Source: Ridgeia piscesae
Taxonomy: Eukaryota > Annelida > Polychaeta > Sabellida > Siboglinidae
Direction of reading: 5' to 3'
DNA length: 64,000 nucleotides
Assembly (NCBI GenBank): GCA_025642075.2
Contig: JAODUO010000868.1
Coordinates: forward strand, 20,001 to 84,000
Shown here piece after piece: positions 61,299 through 64,000 of this stretch; positions within the stretch are counted from its first letter, which is position 1, and every line of letters starts with the position of its first letter. Below the pieces are notes generated by a model, which had not been told where the DNA came from, made no database searches, and saw only the letters and a list, made by a program, of their open reading frames with translations. Position numbers and translations under genes: made by a program.

Positions 61299-62827
61299 AT
61301 GGTCGGTGACGACGTTTCGGTTGCTGATCGAAAAGGTTCACTGACACCAACGCTCCAAGTTCTTATCGCGTTGCGATTCTTTGCGTGTGGAAGCTTCCAG
61401 TTGGTAGTTGGTGATTTGTTTGGTGTAAGCAAGGCAAACATTTCTAGAACTATACACCGAGTGGCTGCAGCCTTCGCTCGACTTGTGCCGAGACACGTTC
61501 GCTTCCACCCACAACGCGAGACGGAAGCCATGCAAGTCGTGTTCCATGCCGTGGCGAACTTTCCGAACGTTATCGGTTGCGTCGACTGCACGCACGTTAA
61601 GATCGCTACCCCGGCCGTTAACGAGCGCGAATACGTCAACCGAAAAAATTACCACACGATAAACGTGCAGCTAATATGTGACGCCGATGCCAGCATCATG
61701 AACTGTGTTGTTCGTTGGCCGGGCTCGGTCCATGACGCACGCATCCTGAGGGAGAGTCCAGTATTTATCAAGTTTGAAACTATGCTCCGCCCACTGGAAG
61801 GCTTCATCCTGGGAGACAGCGCTACATGCTGAGAGACTGGCTACTGACAACTTTTATTCACGTCGCAAACGCCGAGCAACAGCGCTATAACGACAGCCAC
61901 TGCGCTACTCGTTGCATCATAGAAAGATGCAACGGAATTTTAAAGAGAAGGTGGCACTGCCTACACACAGGCTTAAGGTACACGTATTTCTTTTATAGTA
62001 AACTGTTTACTGTTTCATGGGTTGTATTTTATCTTATGCATGTTGTCAGTTGGGACAAAGGACACACTAAATCGTGCATCAAAAAACTTTATTTAATGAA
62101 GATTTAAGCATCCACATTATTTCTATTAATATTTTACTTACACTCAGCTACCTTGCTTAATGGAACACTGTTAGTTTCCTTTAAAAAAACGGCTGGAGCT
62201 GTCTGCACACAGGCCTAAGGCATATGTTTATTCAACAACAACATGACAATTTATTATACCATCTGTAATGTATGCAATTTAATATGATATTATCAGCTGT
62301 GGTCCCACATTTCATTGTTTTTATTTAAATTAATATTATGCAAATGTTGCTCTTGTTCTTGTAGTTGTTTCAACTGTTTATTAACTAACTTGTCTGTATT
62401 TATTATTGCTACTGTGTACTGGTCTTATAAAACAATATTTTAGCAAATACATATCCAGATGTTTGTCACACCTACTTTTAGTATTTAAAAAAATACAACG
62501 GTGACTGGGAACAACCCCAAACATCGTATGATTTTATTTCGCAGTAAGTGTCATATTGCATTTTCTGTTAGGTATGAACCTGGCAAGGCATGCCAGATTA
62601 TCATGGCGTGCATCGTGTTGCATAACATTGCTGTCAAGCTGAGACTGCCAGTGCCTGATGAAGATGACCATCCAGTGGATGACGACAATGACGGCAACGA
62701 TGGCAACAACGAAGGAGGCGTTCCAACCGTAACAGGCAGAGCAAAGCGGGACAGACTGGTGCAACGATATTTCAGCGGGTACACACATTTTCCAAATCAT
62801 ATTATGTTATTAACATATTTTATTTGA
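61299..62827 (+). pseudogene. PIF/Harbinger transposase copy 2, single frameshift in the core
   Basis: Exon 1 begins upstream of the ATG at 61299 (in-frame INLLDMVGDDVS). It contains SLTPTLQVLIALRFFACGSF, VGDLFGVSKANISRTIHRVA, the first Asp block NVIGCVDCTHVKIATP, YVNRKNYHTINVQ and the second Asp block RWPGSVHDARILRES. One base is missing at about 61823 in the GDSA/YMLRDW region; the frame then continues with the Glu block RCIIERCNGILKRRW. The donor after 61977 (AAG/GTACAC) and acceptor before 62572 (TTAG/GTATG) fit in phase, joining to YEPGKACQIIMACIVLHNIA. Sequence upstream of 61270 is out of frame with stops. A diverged repeat of the exon end lies in the intron at 62190-62230. Confidence 0.9.
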
Positions 62828-62944
62828 ATTATAAGGGTGCATTTGTTGAATTGTCGCTACGGTTGGCACTAATACAATGACACATTTCACAGGCTAATAA
62901 CCAATAGCAGTCTCTTTACAGAAAACATTGTTCAGTCGTCTGAT

Positions 62945-63800
62945 TCAATGTCTGACCCAATAGTCATTCACTTTAGGCGATACACCCATTTCTCGCTCTA
63001 GCTTCTGAACTAGCAGCGTCTCCTTGTAGGTAAGCAAACTAGTCAATTTGCATTCAAGTTTAATTTTCTTAACCTCTAGTTTTAGTTTTGCCACCTCCAG
63101 CTTCACTTTTTCTCTCTCCTCTGCCACCAGATCGTGGTAGTTGTCTTGTGCACGTCCCCTCTTTTGTGTGTTCGCCAGGTGAGTGTTGCTTGGTGGGACT
63201 ACCTGTCATTGGGGTGTCAGCATGGATATGACCGGCTTCGACGCCACGTTATCAGCTAGGAAAGTGTCGACTGGGGTGGATGGAATCATCACGTCGGCGG
63301 GAGTAGACACCACCATCGTGTTGTCATCAGTTGCCATGACCACCGCATTGACAAGAGTGTCGACCTGAGTGTTGACCTGAGACGCTTCTGAATAACAACC
63401 ATTTATGTTACACTTGCGGTAGAAACAATGGTTTTCTTACGACTAATTGAAACCATGTACATCTTACAAAATACTAAGAATTTATGTTTTCATGTCATGC
63501 CTGTTTATTGTTTACATTTCAATAAAAACTGTTCTGGCTTATTATCATGTGTCCTAATCAAGCATGATGTAAGTAATTATATTACAGAGTAGCTGTTCTT
63601 CCTTATTAATGAAATTCAATTGATTACTTTTATAAACTGTGTCATTATTTAATCAATTGTGCCAATCCACATTCACCGTGTGATAGTGAATGACTCAATA
63701 TTATACACACAAGAGGTAATATTGTTATGTTCACCTTTTTCATCAGACTGCGTCAGGAGAAGCTCTCCAAACAGACCATGGTCTGATGAATCCACTCCAC
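62945..63800 (-). pseudogene. Harbinger Myb/SANT-like partner protein, C-terminal exons
   Basis: Minus strand. Exon 63800-63735 (66 nt; GVDSSDHGLFGELLLTQSD) joins in phase to terminal exon 63387-62945. That exon has an acidic/Thr-rich part (TQVDTLVNAVVMATDDN), one stop at 63208-63206, then a basic stretch and a Lys/Glu/Leu coiled coil (EREKVKLEVAKLKLEVKKIK) to the end. The Myb-like DNA-binding exons would lie right of the window. The partner protein in this family helps the transposase reach DNA; assignment here rests on position, convergent layout and coiled coil. Confidence 0.65.
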
Positions 63801-64000
63801 CTATATGTATCAATACCAAACACCAAAATTAATTGGTTTATGTTCACATATGAAAAGTAGTGCTATATTTCGTAACAAGACTTGTGACTTATTAGTTTGA
63901 AACTGCATTCACACCCTAAATCGTCTACGATTCCTTATTTAACGACGTGCTCAGATTCTTAAGGATCTACATGCGGTAAGTAATTTGCAGTTGAAGTTCA

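Larger units (their letters stand above)
61038..64000. mobile_element. PIF/Harbinger transposon copy 2 (right end outside window)
   Basis: Starts TGGGGCCAGTTTCATGTAGC at a clean break in the SINE-like repeat. It carries a transposase (plus) and a convergent coiled-coil partner gene (minus), the two-gene layout known for animal Harbinger elements. The other terminal repeat is not in the window. Confidence 0.82.

Noticed and set aside
62945..63368. Plus-strand frame at 63183-63368 as a gene
   Set aside because: Antisense shadow of the Harbinger partner exon, which has matching splice borders and a coiled coil.

Overview
The window looks like intron-rich, repeat-dense nuclear DNA from an animal, most likely a marine invertebrate. 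The evidence is GT-AG introns around EGF, SEA and transmembrane exons, several clades of non-LTR retrotransposon (CR1, RTE and L1-like), eukaryotic cut-and-paste transposons (Merlin, two PIF/Harbinger copies and one unnamed family), and very many AT, CA, CT and CTCA microsatellites. I cannot fix the phylum from sequence alone. No rRNA, true tRNA, CRISPR or bacterial operon was seen.

Left part (1-26 kb) is nested mobile DNA. A repeat at 1-2330 recurs inverted at about 19840-23625. A PIF/Harbinger transposase gene on the minus strand runs from about 12865 down to 2333. It is split by an 8.02 kb element (3566-11589) with 326-327 bp terminal inverted repeats and an 8 bp target duplication, GAATCAGT, on both sides. 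The insert carries a decayed Merlin (ISXO2/IS1016-like) transposase, a 9-copy GC-rich 11-mer array, a 206 bp tandem duplication and a possible two-exon gene. Then come a 5'-truncated CR1 copy (minus), a 2 kb satellite of exact 50 bp units, RT and L1-ORF1 fragments, a 28 bp minisatellite, and a 1.9 kb transposon with 18 bp perfect inverted termini.

Right part (26.9-58.3 kb) is the host gene, on the minus strand. I assembled twelve exons by hand with consistent splice phases: five EGF exons (58.2, 45.6, 43.4, 41.3, 37.8 kb), a sixth EGF exon (36.7 kb), two exons that together make a SEA domain (36.1 and 34.2 kb), one more EGF exon (33.2 kb), two small linker exons (31.5 and 27.7 kb) and a transmembrane exon (27.0 kb). 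The order EGF-SEA-EGF-TM is that of membrane mucins such as MUC13/MUC17. The amino-terminal part lies beyond the right edge, and the cytoplasmic tail was not traced with confidence.

The EGF exons sit in tandem units whose introns carry the same SINE-like insertion and, in four of them, copies of one antisense non-LTR retrotransposon. The intron at 36776-37750 is the empty-site version. Two units of 2152 and 2151 bp are almost identical, so exon number grew by recent tandem duplication after the retroelement was already truncated. One unit was further expanded by a second retrotransposon (45983-49318) and by sequence that includes a CR1 copy (52861-56887). The right end (61038-64000) is a second Harbinger element with a transposase and a convergent coiled-coil partner gene, both broken.
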